Source: Hyphomicrobiaceae bacterium
Lineage (GTDB): Bacteria > Pseudomonadota > Alphaproteobacteria > Rhizobiales > Hyphomicrobiaceae
Assembly (NCBI GenBank): GCA_041397645.1
Contig: JAWKWE010000004.1
Location: 1,488,001-1,552,000 of the forward strand
Length of the DNA: 64,000 nt
Direction of reading: 5' to 3'
Position numbers and translations under genes: made by a program. This document shows positions 34,824-42,130 of this stretch, one piece after another (the first letter of the stretch is position 1; every line of letters begins with the position of its first letter). The notes beneath the pieces are model-generated. The model searched no databases and was not told the DNA's origin. It saw nothing but the letters and a program-made list of their open reading frames with translations.

Positions 34824-36506
34824 TCAGTTGCCCGTAGGCAGAGGAATGCTAATTCCTTCCTGCGCAAGAGAATCACGAATGTATTTGAACCGTTGATACT
34901 GTGAGAGCGTAATGGGTCCCGAATAGCTCTCGCTTTGCAGCTTGCGCGGCGGGTACTTGACGTAGGTCTTCATGAGATCTTTCACGGCTTCGCTGACCGT
35001 AACCATGATCCAGGTGCGCTCCGTGAAATTGTTCATGAAGATGTCGTAGCGTTCCTGCGGGTCCGCCCACAAGTCGAAGACCTGCGGTACCGTGGCGACG
35101 TATTTATCTGGTCCCTTCCAGCCAAGGTTGGAATCGACGGCGAGACCACCGGTTGTGGCACCGTTATCGCCGCGCAAATTGAAGACGGCCTTATAGTTGC
35201 CGGTGCGGGCTGCTCCGGGCGTCAACTCGTTCTCGGTGAAGTAGAACCACGACTTGCGTTCGGATTTTCCAGTGCCGAAAAGAACAGGCGACATGTCGTA
35301 GCTATCGAAGATGATCGGCTGTCCTTCGCGGTCTTTGTCGGGAAGCGTAACGCCGCCCAACTTTGCGAAAGTTGCCATAAGGTCCAGACCGCCGACGATG
35401 TCATGGTTTTTGGAGTTGGCTTTGATCTTGCCAGGCATCCACGCAATGGCAGGAACGCGGTTGCCGCCCTCGCGGACGGTGCCTTTGGTACCGCGCAGTG
35501 GGGTGTAACCAGCGTCGGGATAGACATCCTGCCAAGCACCGTTGTCGGTGGTGTAAAAAACCAGCGTGTTGTCGTCGAGCTTCAACTCTCGCAGCTTATC
35601 CATGATGTGGCCGATGCGGGCGTCGAGTTCGACGACGGAGTCGGCGTACTTCGATTTCGACAGCGACTTATGCTCGTACTCCGGTGCAGGCATGTTCGGC
35701 TGGTGAACTTTCATGAAGTTCACGTTGATGAAGAATGGCTTGGAGGGGTCCTTGGCTGCCGTTTCGAGAAATTCGATCGCCGCCTTTTCCACGTAGCCGT
35801 CGAAGAAGGGGATGCCGACCACACCGTCTGGATAGTTCACTCCGTGGAGTGTTACGTTTTCGCCGGGCTTATCGACGTATTGACCATTGATCTTGAAGTC
35901 TTCCTTCGCCTTCTCGCCAGCCTTGCCGGAAAGCGACCCCTTCGTCACCTTCTGGAACATGGCGCGAAGCTCCGGATCCATGTCGGGGAACCAAGTCGGG
36001 TCGGCGTAGGTATAGGCGTTCAGATGGTAGAGGCCGGCGTATTTCATCACGTCGTAGCCTTGGGCATTTGGCAGTGCGTAATCGTCTTCGCCAAGGTGCC
36101 ATTTGCCTGTGAAGTAAGTCTGATATCCGCCGAGCTTGAGAACCGACGCCAGCGTCCATTCTGCTGCCGGTAATCCGCCGCCCTGCCCCTGGAAAGCGAC
36201 CGTCGTCATGCCGCTACGATTGGGGATACGACCCGTTTGCATTGCCGCGCGGCCGGGCGTGCAACTGGGCTGAGCGTAGAAGGAAAAGAAGGTCATCCCT
36301 TCATTGGCAAGCCTGTCGATGTTGGGCGTCGGCATGCCACGTCCCTCGCCTCCGCCGTAGGGGCCGAGATCGCCATAGCCGGTATCGTCTGAAACGATGA
36401 ATAGAATGTTCGGCTTTTTATCCTGGGCCAAGGCCGAGGAAGCTCCTATCACAGTCGCCGCAGCGAGTGTAATCGAGCTAGCCAACAAGTAGGCTGCTCT
36501 ACGCAT
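34824..36506 (-). CDS. Periplasmic arylsulfatase (FGE-type, Cys active site)
   Basis: 560 residues with a signal peptide (ending SSALAQ). The sulfatase signature is present: VSDDTGYGD gives metal-binding Asp40-Asp41, and PSCTPGRAAMQTGR gives Cys82 within C-x-P-x-R, the cysteine that is converted to formylglycine. GKWHLG supplies the conserved lysine and histidine. It hydrolyses sulfate esters in the periplasm. The start is supported by GGAGGT 7 bp upstream. No formylglycine-generating enzyme gene is in the window. An 8-bp palindrome in its promoter region suggests regulation. Substrate unknown. Confidence 0.87.
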   Translation of the reverse strand: MRRAAYLLASSITLAAATVIGASSALAQDKKPNILFIVSDDTGYGDLGPYGGGEGRGMPTPNIDRLANEGMTFFSFYAQPSCTPGRAAMQTGRIPNRSGMTTVAFQGQGGGLPAAEWTLASVLKLGGYQTYFTGKWHLGEDDYALPNAQGYDVMKYAGLYHLNAYTYADPTWFPDMDPELRAMFQKVTKGSLSGKAGEKAKEDFKINGQYVDKPGENVTLHGVNYPDGVVGIPFFDGYVEKAAIEFLETAAKDPSKPFFINVNFMKVHQPNMPAPEYEHKSLSKSKYADSVVELDARIGHIMDKLRELKLDDNTLVFYTTDNGAWQDVYPDAGYTPLRGTKGTVREGGNRVPAIAWMPGKIKANSKNHDIVGGLDLMATFAKLGGVTLPDKDREGQPIIFDSYDMSPVLFGTGKSERKSWFYFTENELTPGAARTGNYKAVFNLRGDNGATTGGLAVDSNLGWKGPDKYVATVPQVFDLWADPQERYDIFMNNFTERTWIMVTVSEAVKDLMKTYVKYPPRKLQSESYSGPITLSQYQRFKYIRDSLAQEGISIPLPTGN

Positions 36507-36612
36507 ACGCTTACCTCCAATTATGTTTAGCGTTTTCTACATGTTCGCCGGAGATTGCAGAGCAAGGGGCGTTGTTTTCGACGACAATCTAAAGACAAAT
36601 GATCTGCAATAT

Positions 36613-36636
36613 CATAACGCGATAAGTTGCGTTATG
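36613..36636. promoter_or_regulatory. Candidate operator palindrome upstream of the arylsulfatase gene
   Basis: Perfect inverted repeat CATAACGC-(8 nt)-GCGTTATG centred about 118 bp upstream of the sulfatase ATG in an AT-rich region. Spacing and symmetry fit a dimeric repressor or activator site. The regulator is not identified. Confidence 0.4.
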
Positions 36637-36833
36637 AATGAAGGTTATGCATGCCACGACGCCAACGCAAGGCGAGAATAAAATTTTTTCTCTTTTCAAT
36701 GCGATCGGGAGATAATCGTTTAATACAGCTTACGGAAATTCTGAACGAATCCATTTTGGTGAAACGGTGCGCGTTCTAAGGACTTTCCGCGAGTAACTCT
36801 ATTCACTTGGAACATGCACCGGCGTGGACGTTT

Positions 36834-36865
36834 GCGCCGCCCCGTCATTAGCAACGAGGCGGCGC
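36834..36865 (-). terminator. Hairpin downstream of msrA
   Basis: GCGCCGCC / GGCGGCGC stem with a 16-nt loop, 35 bp beyond the msrA stop. It lacks a clear T-run, so termination here is likely but not certain. Confidence 0.4.
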
Positions 36866-36899
36866 GGATCGTGAGGCTTCTCAAGTGCGAGTGGACGAT

Positions 36900-37433
36900 T
36901 TAGCCCGCGCTGGATTGAGCCTTGGCTTTCGCCTTCGTCAGCGTCCAGTTAGGCCGCACGTAGTGGCAGGTGTAGCCGTGAGGAATACGCTCCAGGTAAT
37001 CCTGGTGCTCAGGCTCCGCTTCCCAGAAAGGACCAGCCGGCGCGACTTCTGTCGCCACCCGCCCAGGCCACAGACCGGAGGCGTTGACATCCGCAATCGT
37101 CTCGTCAGCAATCCTTTGCTGCTCTGCGTCGGTATAATAGATGCCCGAACGGTAGCTTGTACCCCGATCGTTTCCCTGCCGATTGAGAGTCGTCGGATCG
37201 TGGATCTGGAAGAAGAATTCCAGCAAAGTCCGGTAGGTGATCACATCGGGGTCGAAAATGATCTCGATACCCTCGGCGTGCGTACCGTGATTGCGATACG
37301 TAGCGTTGGGTACGTCGCCGCCTGTGTAGCCCACGCGCGTGCTGATCACGCCGGGGAGTTTGCGGATGAGATCCTGCATACCCCAGAAGCAGCCGCCCGC
37401 CAGGACGGCGCGATCGGTTTTCATCGTGCTCAT
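36900..37433 (-). CDS. msrA: Peptide methionine-S-sulfoxide reductase A
   Basis: 177 residues from the ATG at 37433, which has AAGGAG 8 bp upstream; this start removes a non-conserved upstream extension. GGCFWGMQ carries the catalytic Cys; GYTGG, GTHAEGIEI and the later GTSYRSGIYY are family motifs. It reduces methionine-S-sulfoxide with thioredoxin and repairs oxidised proteins. No second-domain MsrB is fused. Single gene. Confidence 0.93.
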   Translation of the reverse strand: MSTMKTDRAVLAGGCFWGMQDLIRKLPGVISTRVGYTGGDVPNATYRNHGTHAEGIEIIFDPDVITYRTLLEFFFQIHDPTTLNRQGNDRGTSYRSGIYYTDAEQQRIADETIADVNASGLWPGRVATEVAPAGPFWEAEPEHQDYLERIPHGYTCHYVRPNWTLTKAKAKAQSSAG

Positions 37434-37774
37434 GAAGTGTCTCCTTTTTCGGGCGTCCCAGCGGTCGGTCATATTCTCCGCAAAAATGGTGCGTCCGCAA
37501 TGACGAAAGCCGCCAGAAGCGCTTGGCCCGTATCGCGCTAGATACGTCTTTGTGGGGCCGTTTGTTACCCGAGCCAATCCAACAGGCTGCACTTGAAGCG
37601 GAGGGCGGCGGCAATTGCCCTTAATGCCCGAAAATTGCGGGCTGCCCAGCCATCAGGGCGACCGCCGTACCGCAAAGCGCTTTTCAGCAAAGGATCTTTT
37701 GGAAAGTCGCGACTCGCAAAAACACCGCGCCGCTTTTTTAGTGCGGCGCGGTGGTGACGAGGGGGGACGTGTTA
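37434..37774. other. 341-bp intergenic region between msrA and the outer-membrane protein gene
   Basis: Holds the msrA promoter (reverse) and, at 37723-37753, the terminator of the outer-membrane protein gene. Nothing else was recognised. Confidence 0.4.
37718..37753 (-). terminator. Rho-independent terminator of the outer-membrane protein gene
   Basis: 11-bp perfect stem CACCGCGCCGC / GCGGCGCGGTG with a 9-nt loop, followed on the reverse strand by TTTTTG. It lies about 20 bp past the stop of the outer-membrane protein gene. Confidence 0.8.
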
Positions 37775-38554
37775 TCAGAACTTGTAGCTCAGGCCGACGT
37801 TGAAGCTATGAATGTCGGAGTTGTCCCAGCTGGCATTTGCCGTAACCGGAGGTGCAAAGACTGTCGTGTGTGGGGTAGATGCCGAGACGCCATCGAAATT
37901 GTAGAAGAGATATTCAGTGCGCAGCAACCAATGGCTATCCAGTGCCCACTCCAGGCCCGCGCCTAGAACGTAGCCGGTATCCGTATTGGAGAATGATGTG
38001 CTTGCACTGGAGTTGGTGAAGACTTCGCGTGCTGTGTAGTCAGCATCCTTCCATGCGACGCCGCCGGTAAAATAGATAAGTGCCATCGGCGTGAGATTAA
38101 AGCCAAGTCGACCGCGCACGCTGGCCAGCCAGTTGACATCAGCCGACCACGTGTGGCCTACGGGGCCAAGCACGGCGCCAGCGGCGTTTATGTTTGTTGC
38201 GACCGACGATTCGCCGAGGTTCGTCCATTTGAAGTCGCCTTCAATTCCGATCACGAAACCGGGTGAGGCAGCCCAGTTATAGCCAATGTGGACGCCGCCG
38301 ATCACGCCGCTGCTGTCGACATCACTGAATGCGGGTCTTTGATTGCAGAACGGGTAGGGCGAGCAAGCATCCGATACGTTTGCGTTTCGGGTTATGGCTC
38401 CACCCAGGTCGCCACCAATGTAGAAACCACTCCAGATATATGGTGCAGCGTACGGTACGTCGTCTTTCAGTCCGCCGAAATCTGCTGCTTGGCTATTCCC
38501 GGCGAGAAATGTGGAGATGACCGCTGTTGCTGCGATTGAAAATAGGCGCCGCAT
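37775..38554 (-). CDS. Outer-membrane beta-barrel protein (Omp25/31-like)
   Basis: 259 residues with a signal peptide (FSIAATAVISTFLAGNSQAA) followed by alternating amphipathic beta strands with many aromatics. YIWSGFYIGGDLGG at the mature start and GLSYKF at the C-terminus (terminal Phe, the BAM recognition residue) fit the porin-like Omp25/Omp31 family of Rhizobiales. It is an eight-stranded barrel, likely structural or adhesive. The ATG at 38554 is chosen because GAGGGAG precedes it and the signal peptide begins there; the upstream in-frame ATG is part of that leader. Confidence 0.82.
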   Translation of the reverse strand: MRRLFSIAATAVISTFLAGNSQAADFGGLKDDVPYAAPYIWSGFYIGGDLGGAITRNANVSDACSPYPFCNQRPAFSDVDSSGVIGGVHIGYNWAASPGFVIGIEGDFKWTNLGESSVATNINAAGAVLGPVGHTWSADVNWLASVRGRLGFNLTPMALIYFTGGVAWKDADYTAREVFTNSSASTSFSNTDTGYVLGAGLEWALDSHWLLRTEYLFYNFDGVSASTPHTTVFAPPVTANASWDNSDIHSFNVGLSYKF

Positions 38555-38760
38555 ACTGAAAACTCCCTCAAACAAGATACGGCAAATGATTCGCGCTCAA
38601 TTCATGCTGGAGTCAATTAGACCAGATTTGTTGGGGTGTGGATCAATGCACGGATGCGAATGTTCTGTGGCTCCCTTGCCTCATCTACTCAGCGAGAGCA
38701 CGATGCTTTTGATACGCTGGTGGCCGTGAGTGGACCAACTTTAGAGGCAAATTGCTCTAC

Positions 38761-39516
38761 TTACTCTGCGGCCGCGGCGACTGCTGGCCGGCGGCGGGGA
38801 CCGGCAAACTTCCATGCTGTAACGGCCTCCACCCAGTCGCCGGTGTTGAGGTAACGCAAATTCGGCTCTGCGCCCGCGCGCCACTCGAGGTTCAGCTTTT
38901 TCCGGCCATCGACGCGGATATGCAGCGCGTATGCTTCCCGCTGTTTGGGGTCGCGGTACGGTGTTTCCAGGGTGATCTCGAATTGCGCCCGCGTGTAGGA
39001 TGTCTTGCGGAAGAAGTAGGTGTGCCGCGACTTGGGATCTTCTCGAAACCAACCACCCTCGACGAACTTCTCCATCACGGCATCGCGAACGCGCAAAGCG
39101 AGGAGCTTGCGCAGCTTGGTGCCGCTTGGCGTCTCCGCGGTCCGCCCCTTTCGCGGCTGCGCGGGTTGTTGGCCGGGTTCGTTGTCGTTGAAGTTGATCT
39201 TGATTTCGTCCACGGCCTTGTCGAGTTGAGTGGTCAGACTCGCGTTGAGGCTTTCTTGCACGCGCTGGAGATCGTGTTTTATGCCACCCACGTCCTGCGC
39301 GATGATGTTGACCATCGCCAGCTGATCCTCAGGCAGCGCGCGGATGTCGTTGAAGAATGTACGCCGCACCCACAGGTAAAGCCCCTTGAGCGCAAAGATA
39401 GCGAACAGCGCGAGGCTAGCGGCGATCGCAGCGTCGCTCCACAAGGGATCAAGCTTGAGACCGGCATATTTTTCGAGCAGCTCCGCGGCAGGCTCGGTGA
39501 ACTCCCGCAAGATCAT
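38761..39516 (-). CDS. Membrane-anchored protein of unknown function
   Basis: 251 residues. One hydrophobic helix near residues 28-50 (DAAIAASLALFAIFALKGLYLWV) is followed by a charged, helical middle (LPEDQLAMVNIIAQDVGGIKHDLQRVQESL) and a C-terminal soluble part with mixed strands (TYFFRKTSYTRAQFEITLETPY). I do not recognise the family. The N-terminus has no cleavable signal, so it is probably an inner-membrane protein with a cytoplasmic or periplasmic domain. Neighbours give no functional hint. Confidence 0.6.
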   Translation of the reverse strand: MILREFTEPAAELLEKYAGLKLDPLWSDAAIAASLALFAIFALKGLYLWVRRTFFNDIRALPEDQLAMVNIIAQDVGGIKHDLQRVQESLNASLTTQLDKAVDEIKINFNDNEPGQQPAQPRKGRTAETPSGTKLRKLLALRVRDAVMEKFVEGGWFREDPKSRHTYFFRKTSYTRAQFEITLETPYRDPKQREAYALHIRVDGRKKLNLEWRAGAEPNLRYLNTGDWVEAVTAWKFAGPRRRPAVAAAAE

Positions 39517-39819
39517 CCTTCATTCGAGCCGGATCGGTATTCCGGCGCGCTCCTCCGTCATGCATTCGATATGACTTAATCAGAGCACTCAGGGTTTTGC
39601 CATGATCTTGGGCTGTCGGGCCTGTGAATGGCGGGGATTATCGGTGCCGAGGACGTGAAACCCGCTGCCGGGCCCGGGCAGCGGGTCTTCCTAAGACGGG
39701 CTCGCGGGAATGAACGACGGCTGAATACCACCTTCCAGGCCGGTTCATATTGCCGGCGCTAGGTTGTCAGTCATCGGAGCCCGAATGGCTCCTGAGGCGT
39801 TCAACGGAGACATGCCGCA
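39517..39819. other. 303-bp divergent spacer with a strong hairpin
   Basis: Between two divergently transcribed genes. It contains a GC-rich inverted repeat ACCCGCTGCC / GGCAGCGGGT at 39660-39686 without a T-run in either direction; role unclear. No promoter motif was identified with confidence. Confidence 0.35.
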
Positions 39820-40080
39820 ATGTACAAGTCAATTCTCGCCGCAACTGCCCTGGCTCTGGCTGCATCGGCTGTGCCCGCTGCCGCCTACGATAATGGCTCA
39901 CGCCATTCGAATTCGTCGTCGTCGTACTCGAAGGGATACTCGAATGGGTATGCCAAAGGCTATGATCGTGGCGAGTACCGCGGAGAGCGGTTCGAACACA
40001 ATCGGTATGGCTATGGCCATCACCATCATCACCGCCGTCCCTGGTGGTGGCAGCGCTACTACGGCTCGAACCGCTACTGA
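39820..40080 (+). CDS. Small secreted Tyr/Gly/His-rich protein
   Basis: 86 residues. A clear signal peptide (ILAATALALAASAVPAAA) precedes a mature part of only ~63 residues made of short repeats (SKGYSNGYAKGYDRGEYRG), then a run of five histidines, RRPWWWQRYY and a final RY. Low complexity and the His run suggest metal or surface binding, but no family is recognised. A terminator follows directly. A possible role is an envelope or stress-related surface protein (inference). Confidence 0.65.
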   Translation: MYKSILAATALALAASAVPAAAYDNGSRHSNSSSSYSKGYSNGYAKGYDRGEYRGERFEHNRYGYGHHHHHRRPWWWQRYYGSNRY

Positions 40081-40100
40081 GTTATCCGGCACCGTCCCAA

Positions 40101-40140
40101 AGCCTCTCTCCTGCACCGCGGGGAGAGGCTATTTCTTTTT
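40101..40140 (+). terminator. Rho-independent terminator of the small secreted protein gene
   Basis: AGCCTCTC / GAGAGGCT stem followed by ATTTCTTTTT on the + strand, 20 bp past the stop. It overlaps the 3' end of the convergent EF-hand protein gene. Confidence 0.7.
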
Positions 40141-40476
40141 GTTGGGTGCGACGACCAGCTTATTTTTGCATGCTGACATGAATTCCGTCTGGTCAATGCT
40201 GTCGTCGCCGTCTGCATTGGCTTTGGCAAAGTCGGTTACGACGCCTTTTACGTCCTTCTCCTTTAAAGACGGCGCATTCTGTGGATTGATCTCAAGCCAG
40301 ATGCCCGTGCAGCTATCTTCAGAGAGATCGGTGCCTGCCATCGAGTCCACCGCATCTTCCCTTTGAGCATTAGGTGCGGTCTGCACGGCATCGCCAGTTG
40401 GCTGCTGAGCCGATAGTGATCCGGCCAAACTCGCAGCGGCGAAAAGGCTTATGAGCAAGAAGTTCGCTGTTCTCAT
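40129..40476 (-). CDS. Small secreted EF-hand-like protein
   Basis: 115 residues with a signal peptide (LLISLFAAASLAGSLSA). Near the C-terminus, NADGDDSIDQTEF fits a single EF-hand calcium loop (positions 1, 3, 5, 9 and 12 are N, D, D, D, E), although position 6 is Asp rather than Gly. Two cysteines (SCTG, SACK) may form a disulfide in the periplasm. Its ATG overlaps the stop of the upstream stress-domain gene (ATGA), so the two are co-translated. Function unknown; a periplasmic calcium-sensing role is only a suggestion. Confidence 0.65.
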   Translation of the reverse strand: MRTANFLLISLFAAASLAGSLSAQQPTGDAVQTAPNAQREDAVDSMAGTDLSEDSCTGIWLEINPQNAPSLKEKDVKGVVTDFAKANADGDDSIDQTEFMSACKNKLVVAPNKKK

Positions 40477-40718
40477 TTGGCTTCCTTTGATGGGACTATT
40501 TCTAGTCGGCCATCGACCGATAGAATGGCGACGGCCTTGTCAACGTGGTCTTCATCGACTGTAACGGTCACTAATATGTCTGTTGGATCGTGACGCGGGC
40601 CGGCCATTGGATCTTGCGTCATCGTAATGCTTTCTGCCGCGATCCCTGCCACTTCCAGTCGACCGATGGCGCTATCGGCACGATCTCTGCGCGCGAAAAC
40701 TGCAAGAATGGTCTGCAT
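40473..40718 (-). CDS. Small YflT/GsiB-region-like stress domain protein
   Basis: 81 residues, soluble, no signal peptide. The pattern AVFARRDRADSAIGRLEVAGI..ESITM resembles the small alpha/beta domain of general-stress proteins that sense or bind through a ferredoxin-like fold (YflT type); this is a weak resemblance. It forms an operon with the EF-hand gene (4-bp overlap). An EcfG-like promoter with one mismatch in the -35 lies about 70 bp upstream, which would fit stress induction. Confidence 0.55.
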   Translation of the reverse strand: MQTILAVFARRDRADSAIGRLEVAGIAAESITMTQDPMAGPRHDPTDILVTVTVDEDHVDKAVAILSVDGRLEIVPSKEAK

Positions 40719-40787
40719 TGTCGTCTCCTGACGCCTCGCTATCTGTCAACACCGGTGTCGTCGCAATGACGCTTTCAACCTGTAAGC

Positions 40788-40815
40788 GGAACGCATATGC
40801 CCAGCACAACGTTCG
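40788..40815. promoter_or_regulatory. Bidirectional EcfG-like promoter sequence
   Basis: On the + strand GGAAC-N17-CGTTC is an exact match, but no + strand gene follows closely. The same bases read on the reverse strand give CGAAC-N17-CGTT, one mismatch in the -35, placed about 70 bp before the stress-domain gene at 40718. The reverse reading is the biologically sensible one. Confidence 0.4.
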
Positions 40816-40856
40816 CGCCTAAGTGACTTCCTTCTCCTTTGCGAGGGGAAAAAAGC

Positions 40857-40896
40857 AAAAAAAGCCGCCGACCGACCGTCAGGTCAATCGGCGGCT
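40857..40896 (-). terminator. Rho-independent terminator of the CHAP-like gene
   Basis: AGCCGCCGA / TCGGCGGCT stem with a 16-nt loop; on the reverse strand it is followed by seven T residues. It lies about 60 bp past the stop of the gene at 40957. Confidence 0.8.
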
Positions 40897-40956
40897 GCTT
40901 TTCGATGCATATGTTCAAATCGATCGATTTCGACCGATCTACTCGTGGCGATAGCC

Positions 40957-41316
40957 TCAGCCGACGCGGAACACGGCGCCAGAAACCGAGCGTGCGCGCT
41001 CGCGAACGCGGCCACCATCGTTGCCCGACTTTACGATCCAGCGACCGTTCGAAGCGCGGCCGGTAATGATGCCCACATGATGCGGCCATACGACAACCGC
41101 GCCAACGCGCGGACCGCTTGCAGAGCGACCCCAACGGCGCCAATTGGCGGCGAGATTGTATTCGGGTCCTCCGCCAAGCTGTGTGCGCATCCACCAACCG
41201 CACCACTTGGCAGGGCGTCCGCCCGCACCCGAATAGCGCTTTGCCTCAGCCGAGGTCGTGCCCACGCTCATAACCGCGAGCGCGATAAGGAAGCTCGCCA
41301 AAATCTGCTTACGCAT
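40957..41316 (-). CDS. Secreted CHAP/NlpC-P60-like small protein
   Basis: 119 residues from the ATG at 41316, chosen because a signal peptide (ASFLIALAVMSVGTTSAEA) begins there; further upstream codons are non-conserved. The mature part (PAKWCGWWMRTQLG ... GAVVVWPHHVGIITG) shows the Cys and His of a CHAP-type amidase/peptidase fold, but the protein is short, so it may be a minimal cell-wall hydrolase or inhibitor-like relative. It would act in the periplasm on peptidoglycan. Followed by a strong terminator. Confidence 0.7.
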   Translation of the reverse strand: MRKQILASFLIALAVMSVGTTSAEAKRYSGAGGRPAKWCGWWMRTQLGGGPEYNLAANWRRWGRSASGPRVGAVVVWPHHVGIITGRASNGRWIVKSGNDGGRVRERARSVSGAVFRVG

Positions 41317-41629
41317 CCGATAACTCCTCAAGTGTCTTCGATTGCAGTGCGCAACGGCCCGCTCAATGCGGCGAAAACAAGAGGACAAATTTGACTGCGG
41401 TAAATGCGCCCACGTCTGCGAATCCGCGCGGCGTTTGCGGAAAATCAATGCAATTTCAGAAATATGTTGGATTCAAAGTGCGTTCGACAAAACGAGAACA
41501 TGCGTAGGCATTAACGCTCAAATCGGACGACATGCCGCACTGTTGCTGTGCCGGTTGATTAGCCAAACGTATTGTTTTTGACATCGACACATCTGCGGCG
41601 TCGTAAAGCTCGCTAGTTGCTTACTGCAG

Positions 41630-41672
41630 AAAAAATTGAGCGGCTCGCAGACGGGGGAACCTGCGAGCCGCT
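41630..41672 (-). terminator. Terminator hairpin of the putative small RNA
   Basis: Perfect 12-bp stem AGCGGCTCGCAG / CTGCGAGCCGCT with a 10-nt loop reading GTTCCCCCGT on the reverse strand, then CAA and six T residues. No protein gene ends here on this strand. Confidence 0.88.
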
Positions 41673-41742
41673 GGGGGTCGCCTCAAGGGGGGAAGAGGCT
41701 TAGATGCTGGAGGGTGAATACGTTCACCGGCCATTGCATCAG
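41630..41742 (-). ncRNA. Putative stress-induced small RNA with two C-rich loops (GsrN-like in design)
   Basis: Defined by an exact EcfG promoter (41749-41773) and a Rho-independent terminator, giving a transcript of about 113 nt. Folding by eye yields three hairpins. The first (41703-41740) pairs GATGC/GCATC and TGG/CCA and ends in GGTGAA-CGTA-TTCACC. The second (41680-41699) pairs GCCTC/GAGGC with loop TTCCCCCCTT. The third is the terminator with loop GTTCCCCCGT. Exposed C-rich loops can pair with G-rich ribosome sites, as known for the sigma-T-dependent sRNA GsrN of Caulobacter. Homology to GsrN is not shown; only the design is similar. An 18-codon frame (41739-41683) starts almost at the predicted transcript end and could be translated leaderless. 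Confidence 0.7.
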
Positions 41743-41748
41743 CCAATA

Positions 41749-41773
41749 AACGCCACGCGCCAAAAGCGGTTCC
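41749..41773 (-). promoter_or_regulatory. EcfG-type promoter of the putative small RNA
   Basis: GGAAC (41773-41769), 16-bp spacer, CGTT (41752-41749) on the reverse strand: an exact match to the alphaproteobacterial general-stress sigma factor consensus. The predicted start is about 41742. Confidence 0.75.
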
Positions 41774-41975
41774 GCTCAGTCGAACAAAACTCCGAGAAAG
41801 TTTCGGGTTGCCTCGGGGTGGCGTTTTCACGACGGCTTGTGGCGCTCTCCTCACCATCACCGAATGCGGCGCGTCAGCGCCATGCACTATCTTGTCTGCG
41901 CGCTGATGTGCAGGGGTCCAGGATACCCGAAAAATCCTTACGTATTCACACGCATGGGGGAAGCGTTCCGCGGTG

Positions 41976-42000
41976 GGAACGAAACATATGTGAGGTGGTT
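41976..42000 (+). promoter_or_regulatory. Possible EcfG promoter before the HisKA_2 protein gene
   Basis: GGAAC-N16-GGTT, with G instead of the weakly conserved first C of the -10. It lies about 130 bp upstream of the start at 42131. Confidence 0.4.
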
Positions 42001-42130
42001 GTACCCGGTGGCGGGTTCGGCGGGTTTAATCCATTCGGATCAATTTCTCTGATCGGTTGTTTCCGTTTGAGATCTGCCGACAGCCAGCGTTATCGAAAGA
42101 CACCGTTTTATCAGGACGGGAGAGAGTGCG

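Larger units (their letters stand above)
36507..36899. other. 393-bp intergenic region upstream of the arylsulfatase gene
   Basis: AT-rich in its left half, which must hold the sulfatase promoter (reverse). It contains the palindrome at 36613-36636 and the msrA-side hairpin at 36834-36865, listed separately. GGAAC followed by CGTT at 36809 has a spacer of only 15 bp and points toward msrA's end, so it was not called. Confidence 0.4.
41317..42130. other. 814-bp region without a protein gene of normal size
   Basis: Holds the promoter of the CHAP-like gene, the putative small RNA unit at 41630-41773 (reverse strand) and a possible EcfG promoter for the histidine-kinase-like gene at 42131. Longer frames here lack coding character. 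Confidence 0.5.

Noticed and set aside
36809..36832. GGAAC followed by CGTT, EcfG-like
   Set aside because: The spacer is 15 bp, outside the 16-17 bp range, and it points at the end of msrA with no gene in front.
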